A stretch of DNA of 64,000 nt from Rhizoclosmatium globosum (taxonomy: Eukaryota > Chytridiomycota > Chytridiomycetes > Chytridiales > Chytriomycetaceae). The DNA is taken from NCBI GenBank assembly GCA_002104985.1, contig MCGO01000175.1, forward strand, positions 1 through 64,000, in the 5' to 3' direction. The translations under genes and the position numbers were made by a program. The notes beneath the pieces were generated by a model, which was not told the origin of the DNA, ran no database searches, and saw only the letters and a list, made by a program, of their open reading frames with translations. How positions within the stretch are numbered: the stretch's first letter is position 1; each line of letters starts with the position of its first letter. Shown here piece after piece: positions 1-11,614 of this stretch.

Positions 1-27
1 TGCAGTCAATTAAGAATATCACCGAGC

Positions 28-655
28 CTAACACTCACACGAGGAGGGATTGGAGTCAAAGAGAGAGAATTTGGAAGAACTGACAACGATGACGACGGCG
101 ACGGACCGGGATTCACTGTCAACGAGGGATGTACATTGAATGAGGAATTGGGTGCAACCTAGTGACCGATAAGCGAATTGTAACAGGAATCTTGCGAAGT
201 CGAAGCTCACTGTGTGGTGTTCCGCAGTGGGGAGCGTACTTGGTCCATGAACTGGAACTGGGTTGGTCTCGCGGACTACAAGGTTTCGACCCATCCATTG
301 AAAGCCGTTGTACCGTTCTGAATGTGCGTTCAGTGAAACGCAACTGTTCAAAATTTGATAAGAACGAACCAATCGCGTTCCGCCCCTCTTCCCTTGATGC
401 CATCGTCACCGTGCTGTATCCTTTTGATTTTCCAGCTTGACTCTTGGGAACTGTGGCCGTTAGGACACGACCAGCGTTTCGGAAGAGGTTCTTGAGATCT
501 TCTGCATCTGCCGAAAACGGAACATTGCCAACCACAAGCTTAAGGGACTGCTCGGCTGCCCTGCCTTCTTCTTGCATCTGAATTCGAAAGCAAGGATCAA
601 TGAACAGCGCTCTGGAGAGTTTGGATGGCAAACCTTTGAATTCATATTTTTGCAC
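28..655 (-). CDS. small single-RRM RNA-binding protein
   Basis: This gene encodes one RNA recognition motif. The RNP2-like LVVGNVPF and the helix LKNLFRNAG lie in exon 1, followed by an RNP1-like KGYSTVTM and a closing YNGFQWMGR...VVRE in exon 2. The junction is donor ATTG/GTTCGT (369) to acceptor TTCAG (318), a 52-nt phase-1 intron that restores the ...AIERYNGF... motif. The most likely start is the Met at 577 (MQEEGRAAEQ); 655 is an upstream in-frame Met. The stop is at 28-30, giving about 165 aa, but the tail after the RRM is low-complexity and may contain another intron. It is a paralogue of RRM2 in the four-RRM protein at 47-48.7 kb, with the intron at the same place and phase. RRM identity is secure; the RNA target is unknown and the C-terminus is uncertain. 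Confidence 0.6.
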
Positions 656-1110
656 TGTTTTTTGATGAAACTATTGCAGCAAAGGCCAAAAATTGTCCGA
701 AAGAGTGATTGGTCGAACGTGGTGACTGTCGAGTCTCTTCTTTAACTGACGTCAACAAATCCAAATTTAACAATTCTTTATTTTTGATTATTTACGTCCA
801 TTCTTTCCATAAAATTGTCACTTGCAAAGAAAACATTCCAAACAAACAACAAGTTGGAATGAGTGTCGACCTTCATTCCTCCTCCATCTGTTGAGATACT
901 GTTCCAAGTTACCTGTGGCTTATGAGTTGTGAGCCTCGCCTAAGTGATCTTGACTCACCCACTTGTTAGTGATTCTTATTACAGTCTACCTCACATTATC
1001 TTCCACTCAACATACTCTGCAGATCATCATGACTATTCCAGCTTCACAGTTCCACAATCTTCAAATCTCTGTATTCACCTTGTAGTTATTTGACTTTTGT
1101 TCGGATTTGT
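656..1110. other. intergenic, no gene seen
   Basis: This stretch is AT-rich with only short, unsupported open frames. It separates the RRM gene from the tandem repeat and would hold the promoter of the minus-strand RRM gene. Confidence 0.5.
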
Positions 1111-1779
1111 TTTGTTTTGGTTGGACTGGACTGGTTTCAACGCAAGTGCGTGCTTGCATCACTCATGTCTTTGCTTCATGTGCATAGTCGCGTTGTTTCC
1201 TTTACAGTCGTTTCCTTTATATTTATTTTCTACTCTGCTTTTGTTTTTCAGTTTTGTTTTGGTTGGACTGGACTGGTTTCAACGCAAGTGCGTGCTTGCA
1301 TCACTCATGTCTTTGCTTCATGTGCATAGTCGCGTTGTTTCCTTTACAGTCGTTTCCTTTACATTTATTTTTCTACTCTGCTTTTGTTTTTCAGTTTTGT
1401 TTTGGTTGGACTGGACTGGTTTCAACGCAAGTGCGTGCTTGCATCACTCATGTCTTTGCTTCATGTGCATAGTCGCGTTGTTTCCTTTACAGTCGTTTCC
1501 TTTACATTTATTTTTCTACTCTGCTTTTGTTTTTCAGTTTTGTTTTGGTTGGACTGGACTGGTTTCAACGCAAGTGCGTGCTTGCATCACTCATGTCTTT
1601 GCTTCATGTGCATAGTCGCGTTGTTTCCTTTACAGTCGTTTCCTTTACATTTATTTTTCTACTCTGCTTTGTTTTTCAGTTTTGTTTTGGTTGGACTGGA
1701 CTGGTTTCAACGCAAGTGCGTGCTTGCATCACTCATGTCTTTGCTTCATGTGCATAGTCGCGTTGTTTCCTTTACAGTC
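1111..1779 (+). repeat. 143-bp tandem repeat, about 4.6 copies
   Basis: The core GGTTGGACTGGACTGG starts at 1119, 1261, 1404, 1547 and 1689, giving periods of 142, 143, 143 and 142 bp. The units are nearly identical, differing by single T insertions in a T-run and one C/T change. Because 143 is not a multiple of three, each copy shifts the frame, yet two of the three forward frames of the unit have no stop, so open frames of up to 172 codons run through the array. I see no start context, intron or homology that supports translation. It reads best as a recent minisatellite. Confidence 0.9.
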
Positions 1780-2231
1780 TTGACTTTTTTTAGTGGACAT
1801 CCTTCAACTCAATAAATCAAAAGTTCGACACATCTCCGAGACGTTCCAAGTGCTTTTCCAGACAGGCATGCCACTATACTCAATTGAGACCGTCGGTTAC
1901 GGTGAAGGTATTGTCTATTATGGTTCGAACAACCGCCTTGGATAGTCTTGTGGCCCGCTCTCATCTGGGCGTTAGTCAAAATGGACGCGAAATGCGATTA
2001 AGGAGTGAAATGCGATTAAGGAGCGTATCAAGGTTTTGGAGTGAACAGGCCGCGATAATGCAGCCGAATTTCTTCTGCGTCCCTCCAACCTTCGCCAAAT
2101 AAATGCTGCAAGATCAAGTTTAGCATTTTGTTTTTGCTTTCTTCACTCATCCAAAAGCAAAGAAATTGATACAGCATCTGGAGTTTATTCAGAATAAATA
2201 CAAACAATGAGATGAGTGCTTGTCGTCAAAA
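1780..2231. other. intergenic with a short 18-bp-spaced direct repeat
   Basis: No gene is supported here. A 16-bp word, AAATGCGATTAAGGAG, occurs at 1990-2005 and again at 2008-2023. The right end is the 3' flank of the polymerase gene. Confidence 0.5.
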
Positions 2232-5200
2232 TCACCACTCATACGCGAACCTGAAGAAAAAAACGTAAATACCTCGAACCAAAAACACACACCCAACAAA
2301 CCTATTCATTGTCTTGGAAGCATCATTCAAATCCTTCTGCGCCTTCTTACGCATATAAAAGATGGGACAATCTTGAGCCGAGCAGATCACATCCTGATGC
2401 AACGAGCCTTGACACCTTTGACACTGTGTCCACAAGCGCGAGTACTTTTCTTCAAGCTCAGTCATATTATTCAAGTGCTTCTGGTATAAGTCGACCATCT
2501 TGGGACGGCAGTTGATACAGACAGCGGTTTCTAAGTTTCGTGAGTATATGAAAGCATATGGCTGACAACGTACCATCCTTGGGCAGAGGAGTTTTACATC
2601 CCAAACAAGTTGCTGTTCTGACAGCAAACTTCATCAGACCTCCCATACTAGTTGGAGCAGCAACACTAATTGTTCGAACGTGGTCTCCAGCTGCAAAGAG
2701 TCTTGTGAGAAGACAGAAGAGAGGAGGAAAAGAACTCACCCAACAAACTCGACGACTTTTCACCAAGAATAGGTTCGAAGATACGCATTAATGGATTTGC
2801 CAGTTGGTTTTCCACTAGTGTGGATATTAACCTAATTAAATCCAATAAACACAATCCTTACAGTAGTACTTTGTGTCAATAGGAATATTGTTGTCCAGAA
2901 CATACAACGGGTCTTCAGCCTTCTCGTATGCCGCGGCGTCTTTTGTTCCTTTGATAATAACATACGAAACACGATCGCCAACGTTCGGAGCAGAACCTTA
3001 TTTCAACGAGTAAGAGGAAATGAAACCAAAACAAACGTCTACACACCAGCATCTCTCTTCCGCATACGCTCGGCCAATTCAACGTGCGCCTGCTTACCCG
3101 TGTATTCTACCAACGACATCAGCACGAAACCACAGAAACCCAAAAAGTAACAAACCTGTCTTTCCCAAACCCTTCGAAATAACCAAATATGACAGATCAA
3201 TCTTGTTTTGCAACAGATCCGCAATCACATTCTTGACATACGCCTCCGCGCCCGCAGTGTCTCTATCAATGAGGATCTTGTGCAAACACGTCTCAATCAC
3301 GTTTCCGACAAGCTGACAACTATCGCGACGCACAGTCTACAAAAATCAAGTTCAGTCGTCACCTTTACGTTAGAGTGTTACAAACCTCAATACCCTTGGC
3401 ATCCAGTTTATCATGTTTGACAGGATTTGTCCAATACAGTCCAGCGTACCTCTTCTTGTTGATCAATAGATACGGCCAGTATACTTTCTCGAAGTCCAAG
3501 TTGATTGGTTTCACGAAGTGTTGAGTGACATAGGCTGCAGCTTCACGGCCCAAGCGCATCGCCTCAGCGACTTCTTTCGGTCCAAACTTGACCATGACTG
3601 AATCAGTGTCTCCATAAATAACGCGCGCATCGTGTTCGTATCCGTTTTCGATGGTGTATTTTGCTTCGACCAGCTGTATGTTTGAATCAGATTATAAATC
3701 CAAAACGAGATTCACGCAAATAAACTTACTTCTTTCGTCTTTTCAATCATTTCACGACCATAGGCTGTTACACTAGACGAGATAGCAAGCAAGGGAAGTT
3801 TTCCAACTAAACAAAGGCTGTTAGTTTGGTTCTTTCTCAAGTCAAAATCCACACCTGTTGCTCCAGTAAACCCATACACAGAGTTCGCCGAAATCTGTAG
3901 CAAGCAGCATCAGTCGTCAATCAGTCAACACCAAAAATCAAACCAACCTTCAACGCCAGTTGACGACCATCTAACACAGCTCTCTTAAACGGATCCGTCT
4001 CCTTCTTCAAATCAGCTTTCGCCTTCTTACGAGCGCCAATCAAGTCTTCGAGAATAATCGGAAGCATTCCTTTCTGAACAGACGCTTTGAGAAAGATATC
4101 TGGAATCTCAGAGTTAGGAACGTTTCTCAATCGACGACAAACAAGAGAAATATACCGTTGTTTGGAGTTTGTACGTAGTCATCCTCGGTGAGTCCGTACT
4201 TTGTGATGACACTTGGATTCGCGATGTAGGTGGAATAGCACAAATTATGAGCCATCATGATGGAGGGATATAGCGAAGTAAAATCCAAAGTGGCGATAGG
4301 AATGTCGTAGTATCCCTTCTCAGGCTCAATAACCGTGGCTCCTTCGTATTGCTCATCCGTTCCTAATATACACTATCAGCGACACTATCAGCGACAAAAG
4401 GAAAGCAAAACAAGCAAACCTTCAGGATTCATATTCAGAATAAGGAGACCCTGCTGTTTAGCCTTTCGATACAGTTGGGAAATGACCTTGATTTGTTGAC
4501 CACGAGTCAAGAGGTAGTTGAACGGAACTCCAGTCACACGTGCCATTTCAATATAGTTGATGATGCACATGAGTTTGTCAAGCAATCGTTGTGGAAGATA
4601 TGCATCCTTTGAGCTACAGTAAGTTATGCAAGAGAAGAAGCGATGGAATCTTACCTTCAAACAGTAAATAGCAAGTCGTCGACGCGTCTCGTCATTTCCG
4701 TTCTGTAAATCGGCAATGATAGAGTGGTGTACATCTTCCTTCTGTTCACCTATTGAACGCAACAAATTCAATATCCAACAGTTTCGAACCATAAACATAC
4801 CCAGGAAGTGTGCACTGACAGAGTTCAGGGTATAAGATCTCAATTTATGGTCACGCTGCATGATTTGTAGAACATCCACTTGAAGACGTCCCTCAATATT
4901 AATCGCCTTGTTATCACGAGTTCCAAGCGCTTTTGAAGAGAATCGCGAGTCCTTGGCTTTCGTCTCCAAATCTCGGACGCGTCCTATTATGCATTAATCA
5001 GTAACGCATGTAAACAATTGAACCAACTCACCGAGAAAGGGGAAGCGCTGCACTTTCAACGTCGCAGCACGTTCGAGAAGATATGGGAAATCGAAGTTTT
5101 GGATGTTGTATCCAGTAATAATGTCAGGATCGCACTGTACAAAGTGAATAAGAATAATTCATAGATCATAACGACTCACAATACGAATGAACTCCGCCCA

Positions 5201-6583
5201 TTTCGCCAATAAGTCGGTTTCGCGTTCAAAGCAGAGGGTATGTGTTCCAGCGATATGGGCGCACTGCTTTAACGTGAATACGTTTCGAATAAACGGCTTA
5301 TCGGAGCCTGTTGAGATTCTAAATTAGCTATAGGATTCTAAAGACGCAGAAAGATACCTTGGATAGTGACAACATTGGCGATTTGGATGACCGGATCTTC
5401 TTTGGCATCGGGAAACACTCCTTTTCTTCCTGCACACTCAATATCGAAGGAGAGAACACGCAGAGGAGCAATTTTGGACCAGTCTCCCTCTGGTTCATGG
5501 GCAATGATGTCTTTGTAGCTGCGAAAACAATGTTTAGACATTATAATCGAATCAATATATACTAACTCGACATCAACTTCCAGTTGAGCATGAGACGTCG
5601 CGTTATTTTGACGAAGGATATACTTTTGAGCCTTCAACTCGACCCAACTCGCTCCCGGAATCTAAAGTGCGCTCACGTTAGAAGCTGCATCGGTCCAAAC
5701 ATCACAACTTACGTTATTGTCAATCATAAACCGTAACGGAAACCCAACGCTTGACTCAAAAGTCGGGAACGTGATGCTCCCAAACCCAGGAAACTGAACC
5801 GACCCCATTTCAAGCAACCGCCGCGCAACAGCGACTTGACCAGCGTAATGAAAGAAGATTTGAAGAAAGACGGTTTTGTCCGGACCTTGGTACCCAAAGA
5901 TGGATTGTTTGAGAACGATTCGAACGTCAATTACGGCGCGGCCTGCTTGTTCTTGGCGTTTGCTGTCGCGACGGATTGCAGCCTGTGTTTGGTGGTTAAT
6001 GGATTGTTGTGATGGGAGTTGGGTAGACTCAACGTCGAGAGTGGTCATAAACGACTGAACATGCTCTTCTTTGAAGCCGGAAGGAGCTGGAACATAGAAG
6101 TATCTATCGTATGCATTAGGCCAAAAGAAGCCCCCGAAACAGCACTCACGGCAAGAATCCATGGACGTGAGCTAGAACCGAGAACCCTTCCTCCGTGATA
6201 CCGTACATACGCACGATCGACATGTCCTTCATGTTCTCTGCGTTATCAAAGACGGTCTTCCCATCGTACTCGTCGACATCAATCTGTTGGAAGACTGTAA
6301 TGGAGGGGGTTAGTTGGAGACAGGAAACAAAGAAGTAACAAACCAAGTGGTTCTCGGTTGTTTGTTGGAAGTCCCGTCCTAGGTCTCGGCCAAGTAGCTT
6401 CGTAGTTCCCTGTTGGAATTGGATCTGTTTAGAGGTGGTTTCCTCAGACAAAGGGATCAAACCGTCAGCAAACGACTGCGATGTGGAATTCAAGTGTTCC
6501 TCGAACGTCGATGGTTCGCCCAATGTACTAGTGCTGGACTTGAGGCGCTTTGGCTGAGGCTGCGATGACGGCGGGGCGGCCAT
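2232..6583 (-). CDS. POL3: DNA polymerase delta catalytic subunit
   Basis: This is the B-family replicative polymerase for lagging-strand synthesis and proofreading. Twenty-two exons join to 3312 nt, 1103 aa, the normal family length: 6583-6340, 6294-6150, 6103-5713, 5661-5567, 5518-5358, 5307-5180, 5134-5032, 4983-4801, 4749-4655, 4606-4420, 4362-4156, 4099-3948, 3894-3855, 3806-3730, 3673-3386, 3336-3156, 3106-3047, 2996-2862, 2814-2740, 2690-2574, 2530-2302, 2250-2232. Visible motifs are Exo [11 protein letters not shown] (D317, E319), Exo [17 protein letters not shown], motif [10 protein letters not shown] (D604), motif [13 protein letters not shown] and motif C YGDTDS (D758, D760). The two C-terminal cysteine clusters are present: CxxC...CxxC (zinc type) and the CxxC...C...C set that holds the Fe-S cluster in this family. 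The start at 6583 is preferred over 6607 because its context is ACCATGG. All catalytic residues look intact. Confidence 0.97.
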
Positions 6584-6826
6584 GGTCTGTTTCGATGGTC
6601 CAAGCATCTTTTTTCGGACTTTGTCTTCTTTCTTTCCTGAATAACAAGGACATTTCCATAATTATCGACTTGATCGAAAGTCGCTAAATACAAAGGGTTT
6701 ATTATTGCGACTATATATCTGTTGAATTATTCCCCGGGTATACTCATATCCAAATTTCTTCCTACGAACTTATAAATAATACGCGCTGGTCCTTTGGCTG
6801 ACCTACATCCTCTCACTTCGGATCCA

Positions 6827-7564
6827 TTATGCAGCTCCCCCCAGACCAAAAAAGAAACCAAAAGCAAAACCAACGACAGGACCTATCGCAGCCATCGCTA
6901 CTATCCCTACTCCATTCCATCCACCTGTTGAATTCTTTCCACGCGTGTTTCTAGGTTTACTTGAAGTCTTCCGCACCATCATCAACCGTTTTGATCCCGA
7001 GTCTCCATTCAACCTCCGTTTCTTTGATGCATGGTCAGTAAAAGGAGATACACAGTCGTTTTGAGAGTTGTTTGAGTTGTCCGATTCCGTGTCTGAGGCA
7101 TCTGAGTCTGATGGATGCATTTGTTCAAACTTCCGCTTCACACGCATCAAATCGCGCTCCAGGGACTCGAGTCTAGCGGCATGTGAGTTTGACGGAGCGA
7201 CCTGTTTTAAGTAAGAAGAAGCCGAGACGAGCGAGCGATGCGGCTGAGTTGACGAGCATTTGAAGTTTGGCGTTGATTCGAATGTGGATGGTTTGTGCGT
7301 CTTCTTTGTTTGTTCGTGGGTTTGTTCTTGGTTTGAATTCGGTGAATCGTCTGAGTCATCGATTGGATCCAAGTTCAAGACAGCGTTTCTCTGTTTCACT
7401 TTGGCTTTGAGTTCGTCGAACATTCGATCGCGTGGCGTTTGGGACGGCGGCACTTTCGGTGTTTGGGGCGCGGGCTTTAGTGTTTTGAGTGCACTTTGGA
7501 GGGCTGCTGCTGTTGGAGGAGGCGGAGGAGGTGGTGGTGGTGGTTGTTGTTGGGTGCCCAGCAT
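6827..7564 (-). CDS. unknown protein: poly-proline N-terminus, hydrophobic C-terminus
   Basis: A single open frame encodes 245 aa from the Met at 7564 (MLGTQQQ); an in-frame Met lies 25 codons upstream. The layout is a run of ten prolines (about residues 8-17), a basic helix-like stretch (DELKAKVKQR), an acidic/Ser/Asn-rich middle, a second charged helix, and a basic segment with KKRR. The C-terminus is a Gly/Ala/Phe-rich hydrophobic segment of about 28 residues starting at GVGIVAM, which could be a tail anchor or a glycine-zipper membrane segment. It lies head-to-tail upstream of the polymerase gene on the same strand. I do not recognise the family. Poly-proline suggests SH3, WW or profilin binding only by general analogy. 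Confidence 0.6.
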   Translation of the reverse strand: MLGTQQQPPPPPPPPPPTAAALQSALKTLKPAPQTPKVPPSQTPRDRMFDELKAKVKQRNAVLNLDPIDDSDDSPNSNQEQTHEQTKKTHKPSTFESTPNFKCSSTQPHRSLVSASSYLKQVAPSNSHAARLESLERDLMRVKRKFEQMHPSDSDASDTESDNSNNSQNDCVSPFTDHASKKRRLNGDSGSKRLMMVRKTSSKPRNTRGKNSTGGWNGVGIVAMAAIGPVVGFAFGFFFGLGGAA

Positions 7565-7772
7565 TTGAGAGGAAGAATTAACTATGTGATTAAAAAGTAC
7601 ATAGAATAACCTAGTTCTTAAAGTATTTAGACGGCTCACTGGATGCTGTTTGTACTACTAAAGCGCGTCTCATTCTCTTGTGTAGAATAGCCTCTAAATG
7701 TTATCCCCAGCGCAGAATAGGCTGAAATTACTTCATTGAATGCTATTGATGGTATTGCGAACGGGTAGTATT

Positions 7773-8647
7773 AATTTTTCCCAATCTGACTTTTCCAGTT
7801 TAACCAACTTGGGAAACACATCCTTCTCGATTTGAAATTTTCCCAATCTGGCCGTAAAACCAGCAAACGAAGTAATGGGTGTTTCACCGGCTTAAGAATT
7901 GCACAACACAGCTTCAGAAAATGTTCAGGTGTCGCGGAGGAGACAGCCATGCAATACATGTAAAAGACAGGGACGTTTCTGGGTAAATGTCATCGTCTTT
8001 GGCAGTAATATTGGTTTGTCATTTATTCAACAAGGTAGACGGAATATCACAATAAACAAGCTGTATTGAAGATGCATTTCATATGAAAATAGAATAAAGA
8101 TGGATTTGCGAAGGACTGGACTTGATACTTTGGTCAATGCAGTTTGCGCACTTATACGCTCGATGTTGTTGTCTACGATGATTCTTCAAGTAGTCTGAAA
8201 CCTGTTGGTTCATGAATTCTTAGCTACTACTGCTCGTTCAGTTCTGAGCTTACTTCCTTCTCCAACATTAGATTGATTAAACCAGCATCAACGCTCTCTT
8301 CGCTTTTCGCGCTTTTCACGCTTTTGGCTGTGGCTCCTTCTGAGTTCGCGACAGGAATTTCGAAATGAAGAAGGCCGTAACTGAAGGGTTAGAGGAGCTA
8401 TCGCGAGTAATAATATGCCTGGAGATCGAAAGAGATGTCCTTTGTGTGCACCAGGACGTCGGCTCTACCGAACTATTGAGTCTACTAGCGTTTTCCGCCA
8501 ACTAGCCGGCAGTGGCGTCGTCCTCGGCCTTGAGAAGAGCCATGTTTGGCCAGACGAACTGTGTCCCGCCAGATTGGGAAAATTTCAAATCGAGAAGGAT
8601 GCGTTTCCCAAGTTGGTTAATCTGGAAAAGTCAGATTGGGAAAAATT
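7773..8647. repeat. pair of 79-bp inverted repeats 717 bp apart
   Basis: Positions 7773-7851 and 8569-8647 are reverse complements with two mismatches in 79 bp. Each arm itself contains the word CCCAATCTG twice in direct order. Neither the arms nor the 717-bp interior carries a convincing gene. The layout fits a non-autonomous transposon with terminal inverted repeats, or a hairpin-forming inverted duplication. I could not see a clean target-site duplication at the outer edges. Confidence 0.8.
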
Positions 8648-8732
8648 CACGGGTCCCATTGCGAACTCAGTCAATTGAAGAGGGAAGTAAGAGAAAGAGG
8701 AGTCCGATTGTGAACAAAAAAGATCATTCAGA

Positions 8733-10786
8733 ATGAGTAACTTCACAGCAGAAGAAGTCGCGAAGCACAACAAGGTATTTCCTCATCAACTGTCTCTGTT
8801 TGTTAACCTTGGATACGACTAGGAATCTGATATCTGGATCATTGTTCACGGAAAGGTAACTTTCCCGCGTTGTTAAGACTTGTTCACTCTAACATCTCCT
8901 CAGGTTTACGACCTCGTGAGTCTCCTTGCATACATGGTAACACCATCTAATACATTCGTCAAAGACTGCCTTCCTGTCTGAGCATCCAGGAGGAAAGAAA
9001 GTTCTATTGAAGGTGCTTTGCTTGTCCCATATCCCACCCCTCAACTACAATCTAACCTGATCTTCACGCGGTTACTTAGGTTGCAGGAACAGACGCGAGC
9101 AAACAGTTTGACCAGTTCCACAATGCTGGTGTCCTTGAAAAGTTCGGTCCTCAGGTATATCTCATGGGTCCTCCTCCTCCAAAACACGTGGGATCTGACT
9201 CTGAATATGTACGCACCTAGCTTCTCAAAGGAACTATTGGCAGCAATGCAGTCGCGAAAAAGGAAGAAACCTCAGTCCAGAAGTCGGAGGCGGTCGCAGC
9301 ACCTTTGGTTGGAACTGAAGCTGGAGAATCCTTTGGTGACCTTGTTCCTTTTGGCGATCCGTACTGGTACCAAGACTGGGCTTCTCCCTACTACAACCAA
9401 TCTCACCGCAAGCTTCGTTCTTATGTGAGAAACTTTGCTGAGAAGGAAGTCATGCCTTACTGCTTCGAATGTAAGCTCACCACCTGATTTATTCAGTCTT
9501 ATGGAATAACCATATCATATTCCTGCAGGGGACGAAGCAAAAGCTGTTCCAAAGAGTCTTTTCAAGAAAGCAGCAGAAGCCGGAATCCTGTCCTGCCTTG
9601 TTGGCTCCCACTTCCCCTCCGAATTCTCTCCAACCCCACCACCAGTCGGAATCAAACCCTCTGAATTCGACCCATTCCACGCCTTTATCGTCGTCGACGA
9701 ACTCTGCCGTACTGGATCGGGTGGTGTCTCTTGGGGTCTCTTTGGAGGAATGGGAATTGGTCTCCCACCTGTAATTCACTTTGGAAGCGACGAACTCAAG
9801 AAGCGAATCGTTCCACCTGTCCTTGCGGGTGAAAAGTTCATCTGCCTTGCGATCACGGAGCCATATGCGGGTAGTGATGTTGCCAACTTGAAGACGGAGG
9901 CGAAGAAGACTCCAGATGGGAAGCATTACATCTTGAATGGAGAGAAGAAGTGGATTGTGAGTATTTGGGTTGAACTTTGCTGTTGATGCATGACTTACCT
10001 GTTTGAAAACAGACAAACGGAGTTTTTGCAGACTACTTTACCGTCGCGTGTCGTACTGGTCCTGAAGGAATGGGTGGACTCTCTTTGCTTCTTGTGGAAC
10101 GTACTATGCCAGGTGTTTCCACGCGTCAAATGCAATGTTCTGGAGTGTGGGCTTCAGGAACCAGTTACGTCACCTTCGAAGACGTCAAAGTCCCAGTCGA
10201 GAACTTGATTGGCAAAGAAAACAAGGGTTTTAAGTGTATCATGTGTACGTCATTCATCCCCATCCACTACATCCCCAAAAAACTCTAACACACTCAAACA
10301 GACAACTTCAACAACGAACGCATGGGCATCGCCATGCAAGCAACCCGTTTCGCCCGCGTCTGCTACGAAGACGCCATGAAATACGCCCACAAGCGCAAAA
10401 CCTTCGGAAAACTCCTCATCGACCACCCCGTCATCCGCAACAAATTCGCCCACATGGCGCGTCAGATCGAAGCAACCCACGCGTGGATGGAAGTCCTCAT
10501 TTATCAAAGCATGACCATGGATCCCGACCTCCAGATGTTGAAGCTTGGTGGACCTGTTGCACTCTTGAAAGCGCAGAGCACACAGACGTTTGAGTATTGT
10601 GCGCGTGAGGCTGCACAGATTTTTGGGGGGTTGAGTTATTCGAGAGGTGGACAAGCCGAGAGGGTTGAGCGACTGTATCGTGAGGTTAGAGCGTATGCGA
10701 TTCCAGGTGGAAGTGAGGAGATTATGTTGGAGCTTGGAATTCGACAGAGTTTGAAGGTTGGTGAGTTTATGGGAAGTAAGATGTGA
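8733..10786 (+). CDS. cytochrome b5 / acyl-CoA dehydrogenase fusion
   Basis: This flavin acyl-CoA dehydrogenase carries an N-terminal cytochrome b5 domain, a fusion known from fungi. Nine exons give 1605 nt, 534 aa: 8733-8774, 8823-8855, 8904-8915, 8965-9012, 9080-9154, 9221-9470, 9529-9956, 10013-10244, 10302-10786. The b5 domain is residues 1-75, with heme ligands expected at H36 (HPGG) and H59. The ACAD part shows AITEPYAGSD, EKKWITNG, the YAHKRKTFGK helix and a C-terminal AIPGGSEEI. The usual MCAD-type catalytic Glu near that last motif is Gly here. E379 in NNERMG sits where isovaleryl- and long-chain-type enzymes place their base. The protein ends SKM, a peroxisomal PTS1-like tripeptide. 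A possible AATAAA poly(A) signal follows near 10817. Substrate is unknown. Confidence 0.92.
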
Positions 10787-11271
10787 AAACTTTTGTTAGG
10801 GATTGTGTATGTTGTTAAATAAATATACGAACTGAATCGCGTTGAGTGTTGTTGCTGAACAGCAAAATACCAATGCAATTGCAGCCTTATTGGCACTCCA
10901 GAAAATATTGATAGCGTAATAATTTCATCATTTGCTGCTATTCTAAGTGACCACATGAGCAGTCTTATGGTAATTCTGCCATAGCTGTTGATAAGTTGAG
11001 CAACTGAAATCCGACACCAGCCAGACACATTTTACGCTTTTATTCCCAAGGACCACACGTTGCTTGCAATCCCAAAATTCTCCTTGAGAATATGTAGTTT
11101 AGAAGTGTAACAGCGAGCTCTTTTGATTTTGATTTCTGACAAACCTACCCTCAATCTGAAGATGTCTTTCTATTCATTTTAAAAGAGGTGTGAATAGCAA
11201 AACTTAAAACATTGTATTACTTGAAAAGGAAAAGAAACTACACCCTCACAAATGAAATGATAATTAAAAAC
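10787..11271. other. intergenic with a degenerate local duplication
   Basis: No gene is supported. The stretch near 10970-11010 (AATTCTGCCAT followed by a GAGCAAC word) resembles 11470-11505, and both are followed by a copy of the dispersed ~80-bp repeat. This suggests an old duplication of about 500 bp. Confidence 0.4.
11117..11190 (+). repeat. dispersed ~80-bp repeat, copy 1
   Basis: The copy starts CTTTTGATTTTGATTTCTG, continues through ACCTACCCTCAATCT and ends near TTTTAAAAGAGGTG. Four related copies occur at 11615-11690, 13119-13200 (minus), 22334-22411 and 26863-26936. Confidence 0.6.
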
Positions 11272-11446
11272 TTATGGCCCCCAGATCCTGTATACGATGG
11301 TCCATTGTCTCAAGACTTTTAACACCACCTTGACTTCTCCGGCGTTCAATGAATTTCCAAAGGGAAATCCATTTAAAACTAAAGAGACAGTTTCGAAGAA
11401 GCTCACGTTGAAAGTTCCCAAGGCCGCCTTCAGTCGGTTCCATTCT
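11272..11446 (-). pseudogene. C-terminal fragment of the coiled-coil family
   Basis: About 57 codons on the minus strand, ending with the stop at 11272, closely match the C-terminus of the protein at 49031-50704. Both have RLK...FN.SF, then LVLNGFP (here) or LIVTGFP, then a valine/leucine helix and a final RQW.IVYR.WGP. The frame is intact through this fragment, but I find no coiled-coil upstream and no start. It is either a solo relic or the last exon of a gene whose 5' part I cannot see. Confidence 0.65.
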
Positions 11447-11614
11447 TGATTTTACAACACTGCATTCAGCAATTCTGCCATGGCTTTTAATCTGATGAGC
11501 AACGGAGCCTCATGATAATGAAGCAATTGGGATGCAATTGGCGGCTGCTTTGGTCTTTCATTTTTCTTCGATAAAAGTCGGAGTTGATTTTACAATATAT
11601 GAAGTAGCATCCAC

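Noticed and set aside
1097..1815. Long overlapping open frames (up to 172 codons) suggesting a repeat protein
   Set aside because: They follow from a stop-poor 143-bp tandem repeat read in successive frames. No start context, intron or homology supports translation.
9489..10654. Minus-strand open frames of 134-175 codons opposite the b5-ACAD gene
   Set aside because: They are shadows of the well-supported plus-strand exons.
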